From the NCBI RefSeq assembly GCF_026625845.1, contig NZ_CP113066.1, forward strand, positions 2,604,001 to 2,668,000: a stretch of 64,000 bases of DNA, in the 5' to 3' direction. Position 1 is the stretch's first letter; each line of letters opens with the position of its first letter. Origin of the DNA: Agrococcus sp. SL85. GTDB lineage: Bacteria; Actinomycetota; Actinomycetes; Actinomycetales; Microbacteriaceae. The notes under the pieces were generated by a model, which saw only the letters and a program-made list of their open reading frames with translations, was not told where the DNA came from and searched no databases. This document shows positions 45,197-55,059 of the stretch, piece after piece. The position numbers were made by a program, and so were the translations under genes.

Positions 45197-46838
45197 GCTG
45201 TCTCCTCCGTGTCGATGCTCGTGGTGGCGGGGTCGGCCAGGGCGCCCTGAGGCACGTGCACGAGCTGCACGCCGCCCTCGGCGATCGCGGCGCGGATCGC
45301 GGCCGCGACCTCCTCGTGGCTCGCGGCGCGCCGGGCGACGGCGCCGTAGGCCTCGGCGAGCCGCACCCAGTCGGGCTGCACGAGGTCGACGCCCACGGGC
45401 TCGATGCCGCGGTCGAGCTCGTTCTGGCGGATCTCGGCGTAGCCGCCGTTGTCGACGCAGACGATCGTGAGATCGAGCCGCTGCTCGAGCGCGGTCGCGA
45501 GCTCGTTGACGCAGAACTGCAGCGCGCCGTCGCCGAGCACGGCCACGACGGGCCGCGCCCGCTGGGCGACGCGCGCGCCGATCGCCGCGGGGAGGCCGTA
45601 GCCGAGCGTCGCGTACGTGGGCGTGTAGAGCAGCGAGTGCGGCAGCGGCTGCCGGAGCACGTTCGCGAGCGCGAGGTAGACGATCTGCGAGGAGTCGCCC
45701 GCGACGATCGCGTCCTCCGGCAGCGCCCCGGCGATCGTCTCGGCGAGCGCGACGGTGCCCGGCAGGGTCTCGTGCAGCTCGGCCGCGATGGCCGCGCTCG
45801 GCGCCGCGAGGTCCGGAGCGGGCGCAGGAGGACCCTCGAGCCGTTCGAGCAGCGCGTCGAGCACGGCCGCGGCGTCGCCGAGGATGCCGACCTCGGCCGC
45901 GAGGTTCTTCTGCAGCTGCGGCGCCGCCACGTCGATGCGGACGACGCGCCCGCGGGCCTCGAGCCGCGGCGCCCAGAGCTCGGCCTCGCCGAGCTTCGAG
46001 CCGACGACGAGCAGCACGTCGGCCTCCTCGGCGACGCGCCGCGCGGCCGCGAGGCGCAGGTTGGCGCCGAGCGAGGCTCGGGTGCCGCTCGTCGAGGGCG
46101 CCCTTGCCGTTCAGGGTCGTGAGCACGGGCGCGCCGAGGCGCTCGGCGAGCCGGCGCAGGCTGCGCGCCGGCGCGCGTCGCGCCGCCGCCGGCGACGATC
46201 GCGGGGCGCGCCGCGGCCGCGAGCAGCGCCGCCGCCTCGCCCACGGCCTCCGGCTCGCCTGCCGCGGGCGCGGGCGCGGGGCGCGGGGCGCGCGCGGCGG
46301 CATCGACGTCGGCGGGCGCCTCGAGCACGTCCAGTGGGATCTCGATGTGCACGGGGCGGGGCCTGCCGGCACGGAAGAGCGCGAAGGCGTCGTGCACGGC
46401 CTCCACGGCCTCGGCGGCCGAGCGCACGCGGCGCGACCACTCGGCGACCGCGCCGACCATCGCCGAGGCGTCCTTGGTCTCGTGCAGGGTGCCGACATCG
46501 GCGAACTCCGCGCCGAGCGCGACGCCGGGCGAGAGCACGATGAGCGGGCGCGACTCGCAGAACGCGGTGCCCACGGCGCTCATGGCGTTCTGGAGGCCGG
46601 GCCCCGAGGTCGTGATGACGACGCCGGGCAGGCCCGTCTGCTGCGCCCAGCCGTCGGCGCCGTAGCCCGAGCCCTGCTCGTGCCGGTTCGTGACGGCGCG
46701 CATGCCGAGCTCGGCGAGCGGGCGGTACAGCTCGAGGCTGTGGGTGCCCGGGATCCCGAAGACGGCGTCGACGCCGTAGCCGCGGATGGTCTCGAGCACC
46801 GCGCGGCCCGCGGTGTCGGCGAAGGCGGCCGCGCTCAC
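45193..46838 (-). CDS. Thiamine-diphosphate enzyme, acetolactate synthase-like; possible 2-ketoarginine decarboxylase (two one-base insertions)
   Basis: 547 residues after correction. N-terminal domain [20 protein letters not shown] and [15 protein letters not shown] (catalytic Glu), central domain [17 protein letters not shown]-terminal ThDP site [19 protein letters not shown] with VDNGGYAEI. Insertions at 46158-46162 and 46074-46078 (AGGCT) put the middle 28 codons in another frame; length is two over a multiple of three. True acetolactate synthases have a regulatory subunit gene beside them; none is here. With a ureohydrolase next door, an AruI-type 5-guanidino-2-oxopentanoate decarboxylase is plausible. 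Confidence 0.85.
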
Positions 46839-48509
46839 GGCGCCGCCTCGAAGCGCCGCTCGCCCGCGACCCAGGTCTCGAGCACGCGGATGGCCGCGAT
46901 GGCCTCCGGCTCGACCTCGAGCGGGTCGCCGTCGAGCACGACGAAGTCGGCGCACTTGCCGGCCTCGAGCGAGCCCAGGTCGTCCTCGCGGCCGAGCGTC
47001 CTCGCGCCCTCGATCGTGTGCGCGCGGAGGGCCGCGAGCGCGGGGATGCGCAGCCCGTCGTCGCCGAGGCGGTGGCCGCGGAGCGTCAGGCGCGTGACCG
47101 CCGTCTCGATCGCCTCGAGCGGGATCGGGTCGGCGACGGGCGCGTCGGACGAGATCGTGATGGGCACGCCGGCCGCGGCGAACTCGCCGAGCGGGTTGAA
47201 GCGCTCCCCCGGCGTGCCGATCGCCTGCTCGACGCCCTCGCCCCAGCTGCGGTAGTGCTGCGGCTGGTTCACGGGCCGGATGCCCGCGGCGGCCATGCGC
47301 GCGATCTGCTCGGGGCTCGGGAGCCCGCAGTGCTCGATGCGGTGCCGGGCGTCGGGGTCGGGCCGCTCCGCGAGCGCCGCCTCGAGCGCGTCGACCACCA
47401 TGCCGATCGCGGTCGGCGACTGCGCGTGCGTCGCCGTCTGCAGCCCCGCGGCGTGCGCGCGGGAGATGAGCGCCGCGTACTCCGCGGGCTCGTGGTACAG
47501 CTGCCCCGTGCGGCACGGGTCGCCCACGTAGCCGTCGGGAAAGTACGCCGTCCAGCCGCCGAGCGTGCCGTCGGCATAGAGCTTGATGCCCGCGAACGAG
47601 AGGAAGGCGTTGCCGAAGGCGCCCATGAGGCCCATCGCGAGCGCCTCGTCGAGCAGGTGCGAGAGCAGGTACATCGAGACCCGCAGGCGCAGGCCGCCGG
47701 CCTCGGCGAGCCGCAGGTACATGTCGAGCTCGCGGCGCGAGACCTGCGCGTCGCCGACGGTCGTGACGCCGCCCGCGAGGAACCGCGCCGTCGCGGCGGC
47801 GAGCTGGCGCAGGTGCTCCTCGGGCTCGTCGGCCAGGTGGAAGTTGGGCCCGTGGTGGCCCACCTTCACGCCGTGCACGCCCGTGAGGATGTTGCACGCG
47901 GCATCCGAGAGGCTCGCCCGTGAGCTCGCCCTCGGCGTCGCGGAAGAAGGTGCCGCCCTCGGGATCCGGGGTGTCGCGGTCGACGCCGCCCGCGGCGAGC
48001 GCGAAGGAGTTGACGACCCCGCCGTGGCCGGAGGCGTGCATGAGGTACACCTCGCGGTCGGCCGCGACCTCGTCGAGCTCGAAGCGCGTCGGGTGGCGCC
48101 GCTCGGCGAGGTTGCGCTGCTCGTAGCCGTAGCCCCGCACGGGCCGGCCCGCGGGCAGCGCCTCGGCCGCCGCGCGCAGCAGCGCGACGACCTCGGGGAT
48201 GCTGCCCGCGCGCTCGGGCCCGCAGTCGACCCAGGTCATCATCTGGCCGAGCATGAGCGGGTGCGCGTGCGCGTCGACGAACCCGGGCACGACGACCCGG
48301 TCGCCGAGGTCGAGCCGCTCGGGCGCGAGCCCCGCGGCCTCGGCCGCGGCCGCGCACGCCGCCTCCTCCCCGATCGCCGCGATCCGGCCGTCGTCGACGA
48401 GCATCGCGCGGGCGACCCGGTCCTCGGCGTCGGCGGTGTGCACGGCGCGCGCGACGACGAGCAGCGGCGCGGCCTGGGCGGGGCGGTCGAAGGGCGTGAG
48501 CTTCCTCAT
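46835..48509 (-). CDS. Amidohydrolase family protein, YtcJ-like (one-base insertion)
   Basis: 557 residues after correction. Metal-dependent hydrolase: VVVPGFVDAHAHPLMLG near residue 67, GIKLYADGTLGGWTAYF, THAQSP, HRIEHCGLP, SSDAPVADP, and LGSLEAGKCADFVVLDGDPLE at the C-terminus. This pattern is the YtcJ group; the exact amide is unknown. The insertion at 47910-47914 (AGGCT) breaks the frame after GELTGE; correction gives LSDAACNI. ATG at 48509 overlaps the transporter stop, GTGA links to the next gene, so the four genes are tightly coupled. Confidence 0.87.
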
Positions 48510-49828
48510 CGGACGGTGTGCTCCGTGGTGTCGGTGCGGGCGGCGAACGACTCGGTGACGGGCGCCTCGTCGGAGTGCTGCGGCGCGAGGCGCGTGCAGA
48601 TGCCGGCGATGATCGCCATGCCCACGAACATCGCGATGACCGACCAGACGCTGCCCGTCCAGGCGATGAGCTGCGTGGCGAACCAGGGCGAGAAGCCCGC
48701 CCAGATCGCCGCGCCGACGCCGTAGCTGAGCGCGATGGAGGTGTAGCGCGCCTGCGGCCGGAACATCTGCGCGAGGATCGCGGCGATCGGCGCGTAGGTG
48801 CCGCTCATCGCGATGCGCACGAGCGAGGCGAGCAGGAACACGAGCGGCTCGACCCGGCCGGGCATGACCAGCAGGAACGGCGCGAAGGTGAGCACCGAGG
48901 TGACGAGGCCGATGTACATGACGTTCTTGCGGCCCCAGCGGTCGCCGAGCCACGCGATGGGCAGCGTGACGAGGAACTCGACGAGCGAGGCGACGGTCAT
49001 CGCGTCGAGGATCAGCTGCTCGCTGAGCCCCACGCCCTCGCCGGTGGCGTAGGCGGTGGCGAAGGTCGTCGCGAGGTAGTAGCCGCCCGTCGAGATCGGC
49101 AGCAGGCCGATGCCCAGCAGAATCGGCAGCCAGTTGGCGCGCAGCGCGAAGGCGAGCGGCATCGACTGCTTGCGGCCCTCGACCTTCTGCTCGAACACCG
49201 GCGACTCCTCGACCCGGTACCGAACCCACAGGCCCACGCCGATCAGCACGATCGAGAGCAGGAAGGGGATGCGCCAGCCGCCGTCGATGATGAAGTCGTC
49301 GCCCGCGCGGGTCATGAGCGCGAAGACGCCGGAGGCGAGGAGGGCACCGGCGGGGTTGCCGAGCTGCGTGAAGCCGCCGTAGAACGTCTTCGACTTCGCC
49401 GGGGCGTGCTCGACGCTCATGAGCACGGCGCCGCCCCACTCGCCGCCGACCGCGAGGCCCTGCAGCGCGCGGAGCGCGATGAGCAGCACGGGCGCCATGA
49501 AGCCGATGTCGGCGTAGGTGGGCAGGAGGCCCACGAGCACGGTGGAGACGCCCATGAGCAGCAGCGTGAGCACGAGCGAGCGCCGGCGGCCGAGCTTGTC
49601 GCCGATGTGGCCGAACAGGATGCCGCCGAGGGGCCGCACGAGGAAGGCGACGGCGAAGGTGGCGAAGGCGGAGGCGGTCTCGGCGAGCGGATCCTCGCTC
49701 GGGAAGAAGAGCGGGCCGAACACGAGCGCCGCGGCGGTCGCGTAGACGTAGAAGTCGTACCACTCGATGGTGGTCCCGACGAATGCTGCGAGCCCGGCGC
49801 GCCGGGCCCTGCTGGTCGTTGCGGTCAT
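48506..49828 (-). CDS. MFS transporter, metabolite:H+ symporter (MHS) family
   Basis: 440 residues, twelve hydrophobic helices. TTIEWYDFYVYATAAALVF near residue 15, FGHIGDKLGRRRSLV near 80, RALQGLAVGGEWGGAVLM near 125 and WLGDRWGRKNVMYIG near 280 mark the MHS group (ProP, KgtP, ShiA). First gene of the catabolic operon, so it probably imports the compound that the enzymes degrade. ATG at 49828 has AGGAG six bases upstream. Confidence 0.92.
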   Translation of the reverse strand: MTATTSRARRAGLAAFVGTTIEWYDFYVYATAAALVFGPLFFPSEDPLAETASAFATFAVAFLVRPLGGILFGHIGDKLGRRRSLVLTLLLMGVSTVLVGLLPTYADIGFMAPVLLIALRALQGLAVGGEWGGAVLMSVEHAPAKSKTFYGGFTQLGNPAGALLASGVFALMTRAGDDFIIDGGWRIPFLLSIVLIGVGLWVRYRVEESPVFEQKVEGRKQSMPLAFALRANWLPILLGIGLLPISTGGYYLATTFATAYATGEGVGLSEQLILDAMTVASLVEFLVTLPIAWLGDRWGRKNVMYIGLVTSVLTFAPFLLVMPGRVEPLVFLLASLVRIAMSGTYAPIAAILAQMFRPQARYTSIALSYGVGAAIWAGFSPWFATQLIAWTGSVWSVIAMFVGMAIIAGICTRLAPQHSDEAPVTESFAARTDTTEHTVR

Positions 49829-49930
49829 CATCCGCTCCTTCGCGGCTCTGGGGACTGTGCGGGATCGTACGCGCGATCCGGGGTCGCACAAAGCGCAGAA
49901 GTCCAGGGCTCGGCGGCAGGCGCCGGAGTT

Positions 49931-49947
49931 CTGATCACGATCATCAG
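49931..49947. promoter_or_regulatory. Candidate Lrp-type operator: CTGAT-N7-ATCAG
   Basis: Five-base inverted arms in an A/T-richer patch in the divergent region between the MHS operon and the Lrp gene (220 bp). Lrp/AsnC regulators often bind such degenerate palindromes near their own promoter. TACGCT at about 49982 may be the -10 of the regulator. Tentative. Confidence 0.4.
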
Positions 49948-50049
49948 CGATTCACCCCTCGCCGTCCTGCGCGAACGGCCCTACGCTGGAGCATCGAGCG
50001 GGCCGCGGCGCGCTTCCCGGTTTCTCGCCCGCATCCAGGGAGGACTGCC

Positions 50050-50943
50050 ATGGACCTCGACGCCGAGCTCGTGCGCGCGCTGCAGGAGGACGGCCGGGCG
50101 AGCGTGCACGCGCTCGCCGAGCGGCTCGGCCACCCCCGGGCCGCGGTGTCCGCCCGGCTCCGCGGCATGCTCGCCGAGGGCGCGGTGCGCGTCGTCGCGG
50201 CGGTCGACCCGGCGTTCCTCGGGCAGCACGTGCTCGCGCACGTCGCCGTGCGCGTCGACGGCGCCGTCGAGCCGGTCGCGCAGCGCCTCCGCGGCATGCA
50301 GGAGACGGTGCTCGTCTCGGCGGTCGGCGGCGCGCACGACCTCGTCACCGAGGTGCGCGTCGGCTCCACGGCGCAGCTGCAGGAGCTGCTCGCGACGCTG
50401 CGCGCGGCCCCCGGCGTCGCCGACATCTCGACCCTCATCTACACGACCGTCGTCAAGGGCTTCTTCGTCTCCGACTACGCGGGCGAGATCGTGATCGACG
50501 ACATCGACACCGCGCTCATCGAGCTGCTGCAGCAGGACGGGCGGATGCGCTACCGCGCCCTCGCCGAGGCCGTGCGGCTCTCGCCCTCGGCCGTCACGAC
50601 GCGCGTGCAGCGGCTCATCGCGGCCGGCGTCATCACGATCTCCGCCGTCGAGGCGCGCGGCCTCACCCACCGGCAGCTCTCGATGGGCGTGGGCCTCGTG
50701 CTCGCCGACGACGACGAGGCCGTGCTCGCGGCGCTCCGCGGATGGCGCGGCGTCGACTTCGCCGCACGCACCCTCGGCCGCTTCGACGCGGTCGCGACGC
50801 TCGTCGAGCCCTCGGCCGGGGCGCTCTTCGCGAGCCTCGAGCGCATCCGCTCGCTCGCGGGCGTGCGCCGGGTCGAAGCCTGGCTGCACCTCGCGGTCGT
50901 GAAGGAGGACTACGCGCGCACCCTGCGGCCCGCGACCGCGTGA
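50050..50943 (+). CDS. Lrp/AsnC-family regulator with two tandem HTH-RAM units
   Basis: 297 residues, about twice the usual 150. First unit: LDAELVRALQEDGRASVHALAERLGHPRAAVSARLRGMLAEG, followed by a RAM-like domain. Second: DDIDTALIELLQQDGRMRYRALAEAVRLSPSAVTTRVQRLIAAGVI with its own RAM-like half. Fused double Lrp proteins occur in actinobacteria. GGGAGG lies six bases before the ATG. Divergent from the MHS operon, which it probably controls in response to an amino acid or its product. Confidence 0.9.
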   Translation: MDLDAELVRALQEDGRASVHALAERLGHPRAAVSARLRGMLAEGAVRVVAAVDPAFLGQHVLAHVAVRVDGAVEPVAQRLRGMQETVLVSAVGGAHDLVTEVRVGSTAQLQELLATLRAAPGVADISTLIYTTVVKGFFVSDYAGEIVIDDIDTALIELLQQDGRMRYRALAEAVRLSPSAVTTRVQRLIAAGVITISAVEARGLTHRQLSMGVGLVLADDDEAVLAALRGWRGVDFAARTLGRFDAVATLVEPSAGALFASLERIRSLAGVRRVEAWLHLAVVKEDYARTLRPATA

Positions 50944-50973
50944 TCCGCGCACGCCGGGCGAGCGCATGCGCGA

Positions 50974-51008
50974 CGGAGGGCCGGGCGCATCGCGCGCCCG
51001 GCCCTCCG
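50974..51008. terminator. Strong hairpin between the Lrp and oxidoreductase genes
   Basis: 15-bp perfect stem CGGAGGGCCGGGCGC with a 5-base loop, between convergent genes. Confidence 0.88.
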
Positions 51009-51037
51009 CATCCCGTCGCCCCGGCCAGGGCGACGCG

Positions 51038-51108
51038 GCTCCGCCCTCCGGGCGCAGCTGCACCGATCCATTGGCGCAGCCGCTCCGCCCTACGGGCGCA
51101 GCTGCACC
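51038..51108. repeat. Direct repeat: end of the oxidoreductase gene copied 44 bp downstream
   Basis: 51038-51064 and 51082-51108 share 26 of 27 bases (core GGGCGCAGCTGCACC). The second copy contains the last codons and stop of the oxidoreductase gene; the first lies just past the stop and seems to be a tail duplication. Confidence 0.7.
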
Positions 51109-52069
51109 TTGCCCACGCGGCCCGCGGTGAGGCTCGCGCGCACGGCGTCGGCGACGTCCTCGAACGCGTGCGTGCTCGAGACGGGGAGCGTCAGCACGCC
51201 CTCGCCGATGCGCTCCGAGAGCTCGCCGAAGAGGCGGCCGCGGGTCTCGGCGTCGAGGGCGCGGCTGACCTTCGCACCCCAGAAGCCGCGCACCGTCGCC
51301 TGCTTGAAGATGATGTCGCCCGACGAGAGCTCGAGCGTCGGCTGCGCCATCGCGCCGAAGACGACGAGCTCGCCGCCCTCCGCGAGCACGGCGAGCACGT
51401 CGCCCGCCGCGCGCCCGCCGACCGAGTCGACGCCCGCGACGATGGGCGCGTCGCCCGCGAGGCTCGCGCACGCGGTCGGCCCAGCCCTCCTCGTCGGTGG
51501 CGACGATGTCGCCGATGCCGGCGTCGGCGAGGCTCCTGCACGGCCTCGGCGCGGCGCACGAGGCCGATCACGCGGATGCCGCGCCCGGGGGCGAGCTGCG
51601 CGACCATGCGGCCGACGGCGCCGTTCGCGGCGTTCTGCACGAGCACCTGGCCGGGCTCGAGGCCCAGCTGGTCGATGAGGCTGATGGCGCTGAAGGGCAT
51701 GGCGACGAGCTGCGCGGCTGCCTCGTCGGGCAGGCCCTCGGGTGCGGGCATGAGCGCGGCGGCGTCGGCGACGAACGCCTCGGCCCACACGCCGAAGATG
51801 CCGCCGGCGATGACGCGGTCGCCGACCGCGAGTGCGTCGACGCCCTCGCCGAGCGCCTCGACAACACCCACAGCCTCCGTGCCGGACGCGGCGGGCAGCT
51901 CGGGCTTGAAGCCGTAGGTGCCGCGCACGGTCCAGAGGTCGTGGTTGTGGATGGTGGCGAGCGTCGTGCGCACCCGCACCTGGCCGGGGCCGGGCTCGGG
52001 GGTGGGGCGCTCGGCGACGTGGAGGACGTCCTCCGGCTCGCCGAAGGTGTCGTGGACGATGGCACGCAT
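51090..52069 (-). CDS. Quinone oxidoreductase-like zinc-independent MDR dehydrogenase (two one-base insertions)
   Basis: 325 residues after correction. GroES-like N-terminus (MRAIVHDTFGEPEDVLHVAE, GTEAVGVVEALGEGV), Rossmann site VQNAANGAVGRMVAQLA, then GVDSVGG and GELVVFGAMAQPTLELSSGD. Closest to NADPH:quinone reductase/zinc-independent MDR proteins. Insertions at 51530-51534 and 51460-51464 (AGGCT) throw a 22-codon stretch out of frame; length is two over a multiple of three and correction yields VQELADAGIGDIVATDEEGW. First in a run with DoxX, Ohr and OhrR, so maybe also redox stress. Confidence 0.88.
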
Positions 52070-52131
52070 GGGTGCTCCTCTCGGTTTCGTGGCCCTCGTG
52101 GGGCCGGATCCGGTGGTGGGTGGCCGCGCGG

Positions 52132-52572
52132 TCAGCGGCGGCGCTCGCGCCAGCGGCGGCGCAGCGCGCCCCAGGCGCCCGTCGACCACAGCGCGGCGGC
52201 GACGAGCAGGGGCTGGAACAGCAGCCGCACGAAGCGCGCGGCGTCGGTGTCGAGGCCGAAGGCGTCGCGTCCCTCGGTCCACTGGGCGATGTTGCCGGGC
52301 AGCACCGCCACGAAGAACGCGGCGGCGACGAGCCCGACGAGCGCCCGGCGGCGGCGCAGCAGCAGCAGCGCGGCGCCGAGCAGCAGCTCGACGACGCCCG
52401 AGGCGACGACCACGAGGTCGGCGTCGAGCGGCAGCCACGGCGGCACCTGCGCCTGGAACTCGGCGCGCGCGAAGCTCAGGTGCGCGGCGCCGGCGAACAG
52501 CAGGAAGGCGCCGAGCAGCACCCGCACGACGGCGCGCGCCACGCGGCCGACCCGACCCTCCCGCGCAGCCAC
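52132..52572 (-). CDS. DoxX-family membrane protein
   Basis: 146 residues with four hydrophobic helices (RVLLGAFLLFAGAAHL, ADLVVVASGVVELLLGAALL, LVGLVAAAFFVAVLPGNIAQW, FVRLLFQPLLVAAALW). The LFAGAAHL and GNIAQW spots are typical for DoxX/DUF417-type redox membrane proteins. GTG start immediately after the ohr stop, so same operon. Confidence 0.85.
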   Translation of the reverse strand: MAAREGRVGRVARAVVRVLLGAFLLFAGAAHLSFARAEFQAQVPPWLPLDADLVVVASGVVELLLGAALLLLRRRRALVGLVAAAFFVAVLPGNIAQWTEGRDAFGLDTDAARFVRLLFQPLLVAAALWSTGAWGALRRRWRERRR

Positions 52573-52573
52573 G

Positions 52574-52996
52574 TCAGTCGTCCGAGACGCGGACGTCGAC
52601 CTCGATGTTGCCGCGCGTCGCGTTCGAGTACGGGCAGACCTCGTGCGCGGCGTCGGCGAGCGACTGCGCCGTCTCGGGCTCGACGCCCGGCAGCACGACC
52701 TCGAGCAGCGCGGCGAGCTGGAAGCCGCCCTCGCCGTTCGGGAGGATCTGCACGCGGGCGCCGACGCTCGAGCCCTCGATGGGCTCCTTGCGCTGGCGGG
52801 CGACGGCCTGCAGCGCCGAGTGGAAGCACGCGGCGTAGCCGGCGGCGAAGAGCAGCTCGGGGTTCGCGCCGTCGCCCGAGCCGCCCATCTCCTGCGGCAC
52901 GGCCATCTGCAGGTCGAGGCGGCCGTCGCTCGTGGCGACGCGGCCGTCGCGGCCGGCGCCGGTCGACAGGGCCTCTGCGGTGTAGAGCACGCTCAT
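52574..52996 (-). CDS. ohr: Organic hydroperoxide resistance protein Ohr (OsmC family)
   Basis: Thiol peroxidase for organic hydroperoxides. 140 residues with both catalytic cysteines: GYAACFHSALQ (near residue 57-65) and HEVCPYSNATRGNIEV (near 120-135), plus the N-terminal LYTAEALSTGAGRDGRV. Linked to the OhrR gene 78 bases upstream and to doxX downstream. Confidence 0.95.
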   Translation of the reverse strand: MSVLYTAEALSTGAGRDGRVATSDGRLDLQMAVPQEMGGSGDGANPELLFAAGYAACFHSALQAVARQRKEPIEGSSVGARVQILPNGEGGFQLAALLEVVLPGVEPETAQSLADAAHEVCPYSNATRGNIEVDVRVSDD

Positions 52997-53074
52997 GGTG
53001 GTTCCTCTCCTCGTGGGGTCGGTGGTCAGCGGTCGGTGGTCGGTGTGCGGCGTTCGGGGCGGCGCGGGGCGCCG

Positions 53075-53564
53075 TCAGCCCGCGGTGGTGGATGCGGATG
53101 CGGTCGCCGGCTCGTCGGCCAGCGCCTGCATGGAGGCTGCGAGGCGGTGGAGCGCCTGCAGCAGCGCCTCGCCGTCGGCCTCGTCGTCGATGCCCATGCC
53201 CGCGGCGATCGCGGCGGGCACGTGGCGCAGGCTCGTCGCGCAGCGCCAGCCCGCGCTCGGTGGCGTGCACGGTCACGACCCGGGCGTCCGCGCCGCCGCG
53301 CTCGCGGCGCACGAGCCCCCCGGCCTCCATGCGGGTCAGGAGGGGCGAGAGCGTGCCGCTGTCGAGCTGCATGCCCTCGCCGAGCGCGCGCACGGTGCGC
53401 GGGCCCTCCACCCAGAGCGTCGCGAGCACGAGGTACTGCGGGTAGGTGAGGCCCCAGGGCTCGAGCAGCGCGCGGTACGCCTGCGTCGTGGCGCGCGCGG
53501 CCGCGTAGAGCCCGAAGCAGACCATGCGGTCGGTGACGCGGTCGGTCGGCTCGGGAGTGGGCAT
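53075..53564 (-). CDS. ohrR: MarR-family redox repressor OhrR (one-base insertion)
   Basis: 162 residues after correction. MVCFGLYAAARATTQAYRALL carries the redox-sensing Cys of OhrR (residue 16). Winged helix: LTYPQYLVLATLWVEGPRTVRALGEGMQLDSGTLSPLLTRMEAGGLV. The insertion at 53229-53233 (AGGCT) breaks the frame at ALRDEL; length is one over a multiple of three and correction extends the last helix to a stop at 53075. An extra in-frame start upstream is not needed, since the operator lies there. Represses ohr; released on oxidation. Confidence 0.9.
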
Positions 53565-53573
53565 GCATCGATG

Positions 53574-53600
53574 GTTGCACACAATCGAGTTGTGCACAAC
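53574..53600. promoter_or_regulatory. OhrR operator: inverted half-sites with GTTGTGCACAAC palindrome
   Basis: GTTGCACACAA (53574-53584) and TTGTGCACAAC (53590-53600) are inverted half-sites with 9 of 11 matches; GTTGTGCACAAC at 53589-53600 is also a perfect 12-bp palindrome. It begins ten bases upstream of the ohrR start. MarR/OhrR proteins bind palindromes of about this size. Confidence 0.7.
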
Positions 53601-53610
53601 TGATGTGCGG

Positions 53611-55059
53611 TCAGTCCTGGTCGGGCTCGCGCCGCGACCGCATCTGCGCGAGCGGCCGCGCGAGCCGGTGGTTGCCCTCGAGCACCGCCTCGTGGCGCTG
53701 CAGGAAGTCCCAGTAGCCCTCGGTGAAGGCCGACTCCTTCGCCACCTTCGGGCCCGACCACCAGCGACCCATCCGCTGCAGGTAGGCGCCGCCGGAGACG
53801 TAGGGCTTCGTGGCGACCATGCCGCCGTCGGCGTACTGGCTCATGCCGAAGACGTTCGGCACCATCACCCACTCGTAGGCGTCAACGAAGAGCGAGAGGA
53901 ACCAGCGGTTGACGCTCGCCGGCGCGTAGCCCTGCTGCAGGAACCAGTTGCCCAGCACCATGAGCCGCTCGATGTGGTGCGCGTAGCCGTGCTGCACCAC
54001 GCGCGCGAGCACGGTGCGCACGGGGATCGGCAGGTCGTCGGGCAGCCCCTCCCCCGTGTACCACCAGTCCTCGAGCTCGCGCTCGAGCCCGAGCGCGTTC
54101 GCCCCCTGCAGCTCGGGATGCGCCCGGTACATGCCGCGCATGTACTCCCGCCAGCCGATCACCTGCCGCACGAAGCCCTCGAGCGACGGCAGCGGCACAT
54201 CGCCCGTGGCCTCGAGCACCGCGTCGACCACGTCCTGCGGCGTCAGCAGCCCGATGTTGAGCATGGGCGTGAGCACCGAGTGGAAGAGGAACGGCTCCTC
54301 GGCCGCCATCGCGTCCTCGTAGCGGCCGAAGTCGTGGAGGCGCTCGTCGACGAACGCGCGGAGCCACGCCAGCGAGTCCTCGTGGGTGACGGGCAGCCAG
54401 AAGTCGCGCGCATCGCCCGGGTGGTCGGGCCAGCGCTCGCGCACCTCCGCGATCACCTGCCGCGTGAGCTCGTCGGGCTCGACGCGCGGCAGGGGCGGGA
54501 TGTCGATGCCGCCCTTCGGCAGCGGCTCGCGGTTGTCGTGGTCGTAGTTCCACTGCCCGCCCGCGGGCCCCTCGCCTTCCATGAGGATGCCGGTGCGCTG
54601 CCGCTGCCAGCGGTAGAAGTCCTCCATGCGCGACTTCGGGTGGTCGCGGAACCAGGCGTCGAGCTCGGGCTCGGGCGTCAGGAAGGCGCGGTCGGCGTAG
54701 CGCTTCGTGCGGATGCCGGCGCGCTCTGCTGTGCGGCCGATGCGGCGGTCGACGCCGCGGTCGGCCGCGCGCATCCAGGCGAGGCCGTCGATGCCGTGCA
54801 GCTCGACGAGGTGCGCAACGCCGTCGGCGAAGCCTCGGCCCTCGGCGTGCGGGAGGTGGTGGACGGTGCGGCCTGCGGCCTCCTGCTCGGCCGCCCAGTG
54901 CCGCATGGCCGAAAGCACGAGCACGATCTTGTGCTGGTGGTACGGCAGGCGGTCGAACAGCGCCGCGGACTCGACGAGCAGCAGCGCTTCGACGTCGTCG
55001 TCCTCGAGCGCCGGGTGCCGCGCGAGCAGCTGCGTGCCGAGCACGAGCGCGGCCCTCAT
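53611..55059 (-). CDS. Photolyase/cryptochrome-related protein (PhrB/CryB family) without iron-sulfur cysteines
   Basis: 482 residues, flavoprotein family that repairs (6-4) photoproducts or senses light. RAALVLGTQLL start, KSRMEDFYRWQR, LFHSVLTPMLNIGLLTP, IGWREYMRGMY, AHHIERLMVLGNWFLQQG and FVDAYEWVMVPNVFGMSQYADGG with KPYVSGGAYLQRM are family blocks. PhrB-type proteins bind a [4Fe-4S] cluster through four Cys in the C-terminal half. Here the whole protein contains no cysteine; the Cys-rich loop reads WWSGPKVAKESAFTEGYWDF. Otherwise intact. ATG at 55059 overlaps the DUF2256 stop. Confidence 0.9.
   Translation of the reverse strand: MRAALVLGTQLLARHPALEDDDVEALLLVESAALFDRLPYHQHKIVLVLSAMRHWAAEQEAAGRTVHHLPHAEGRGFADGVAHLVELHGIDGLAWMRAADRGVDRRIGRTAERAGIRTKRYADRAFLTPEPELDAWFRDHPKSRMEDFYRWQRQRTGILMEGEGPAGGQWNYDHDNREPLPKGGIDIPPLPRVEPDELTRQVIAEVRERWPDHPGDARDFWLPVTHEDSLAWLRAFVDERLHDFGRYEDAMAAEEPFLFHSVLTPMLNIGLLTPQDVVDAVLEATGDVPLPSLEGFVRQVIGWREYMRGMYRAHPELQGANALGLERELEDWWYTGEGLPDDLPIPVRTVLARVVQHGYAHHIERLMVLGNWFLQQGYAPASVNRWFLSLFVDAYEWVMVPNVFGMSQYADGGMVATKPYVSGGAYLQRMGRWWSGPKVAKESAFTEGYWDFLQRHEAVLEGNHRLARPLAQMRSRREPDQD

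Noticed and set aside
45193..46838. Acetolactate synthase large subunit (ilvB)
   Set aside because: No ilvN or ilvC nearby; the operon is catabolic in character. General ThDP-family naming is safer.
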